Positions 63,400 to 64,000 of a stretch of 64,000 nt of DNA are shown here, in pieces; position 1 is the stretch's first letter; every line of letters starts with the position of its first letter. The DNA lies in the NCBI GenBank assembly GCA_026122225.1, contig JANEZZ010000307.1, positions 682,001 through 746,000 of the forward strand, in the 5' to 3' direction. The translations under genes were made by a program, and so were the position numbers. Under the pieces are notes generated by a model. The model was not told the DNA's origin. It was given only the letters and a program-made list of their open reading frames with translations, and made no database searches. This DNA is from Heloderma charlesbogerti (lineage: Eukaryota; Chordata; Lepidosauria; Squamata; Helodermatidae).

Positions 63400-64000
63400 G
63401 TATGTTCCCAGTGTCTGGTCTAGTGGCTGGTGGTGCTTGGATGAATATCAGGTTTTGCAACATGAAGATGTGGATAGAGTAGTTGGGGGAGAGTGGTCTG
63501 CTATCTGCTTGCTTGACCCTTGCTCATTGTGGTTCATTGTATTTAGATGGGAGGAGATCACTGGCTGGGTGAATGAGACAATTAATGCTTCATTGAGGGA
63601 AAGGGTGGTACTGGATATCTTGAAGGAGGCAATTGTGCAGTCCCTCCTGAAAATGCTGTGGCTAGACTCTAAATATCTGGCCAGGATGCTTGGGGTAGTT
63701 GTTGCCATCCAACTCCAGATATTCCTGGATGAAACTGATTATTATATCTGTTTGATCTAACCCAATTTTGGAATTGGAACTGCCTTGGATGATCTATGCC
63801 AGGAGAAGGACAGGAGGAGACACTATTAATTCTCCTTGACTCTCAACTCTCCTAGGACCTAAAGCTCTCAGCGGGTTTTGATAACATTGTCCATGGTACC
63901 CTTCTCAACCATCTGTTGGGGGTGAGAACTGGGAGCACTGAGTTCTGTTGGGCTAACCTGACTGATTAGTTTCAGAAGAATTGTTCTACCCTATAGTATT
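63400..64000 (+). mobile_element. Diverged L2 LINE, continues past the window
   Basis: At 63544-63760 the frame reads EITGWVNETINASLRERVVL, then KEAIVQSLLKMLWLDSKYL and FLDETDYYI, aligning with the L2 RT fingers at 21600-21800 with a small deletion. Further on, LLDSQ and SQRVLI-like pieces need frame changes. Clearly older than the copy at 21.6 kb. Confidence 0.8.

Larger units (their letters stand above)
40517..64000 (+). other. MAPK11: Intron 1 of the p38 gene (to window end)
   Basis: From the donor at 40517 to the window end I see no sequence resembling p38 exon 2, which would carry the AVKKLSRPFQS region. The interval is therefore read as one intron of at least 23.5 kb. It holds mainly old and nested repeats listed separately. 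The 3' splice site is not in view. A small exon with poor matches could have been missed by eye. Confidence 0.65.

Overview
This is a vertebrate nuclear window, almost certainly from a squamate reptile (lizard). The evidence is the repeat content: BovB/RTE LINEs with their (AAC)n tails, a Sauria-type SINE, CR1 LINEs with the (CATAGAAT)n 3' end, L2 LINEs, Penelope-like remnants, hAT-like MITEs, a Tc1 copy and two solo LTRs. There are no bacterial-style genes, operons, rRNA or CRISPR arrays.

I can support only one host gene. A CpG-rich promoter and first coding exon of a p38 MAP kinase lies at about 40.15-40.9 kb on the + strand. Its 37 complete residues fit p38-beta (MAPK11) better than p38-alpha (MAPK14). 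The exon ends in a phase-2 GT donor at 40517. No exon 2 is seen, so the rest of the window (23.5 kb) reads as intron 1. No exon of a neighbouring gene was recognised in the 40 kb upstream.

Layout. 0-2.3 kb: unique sequence with small MITEs. 2.37-5.05 kb: a BovB LINE (-) split by an 826-bp palindromic hAT-like MITE. 5-14 kb: small SINE and MITE copies, microsatellites, a 220-bp foldback element, and a second BovB fragment inside a palindromic MITE. 14.0-16.3 kb: CR1 (-), then a solo LTR to 16.8 kb. 17-21.3 kb: SINEs, MITEs and a diverged tandem repeat of about 163-bp units. 21.6-23.2 kb: an L2 LINE (+) with a long open reverse transcriptase frame. 24.5-25.15 kb: a second copy of the palindromic hAT-like element, fused to a rearranged CR1 (25.15-28.55 kb) that still carries the ORF1 esterase. 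29-40 kb: MIR-like SINEs, Penelope-like remnants, old LINE tails and foldback MITEs, two of them just upstream of the p38 promoter. 40.5-64 kb (intron): old nested LINEs, a third CR1, a hAT-like element carrying a Tc1 element, a second solo LTR, a third BovB and a diverged L2 running off the window end.

The most unusual structure is the pair of palindrome-rich elements at 3622-4447 and 24515-25150. They reuse two hairpin modules in different arrangements. The first has TAGGGRTGG termini and an 8-bp target duplication. I know of no described family that I can match to them by eye.
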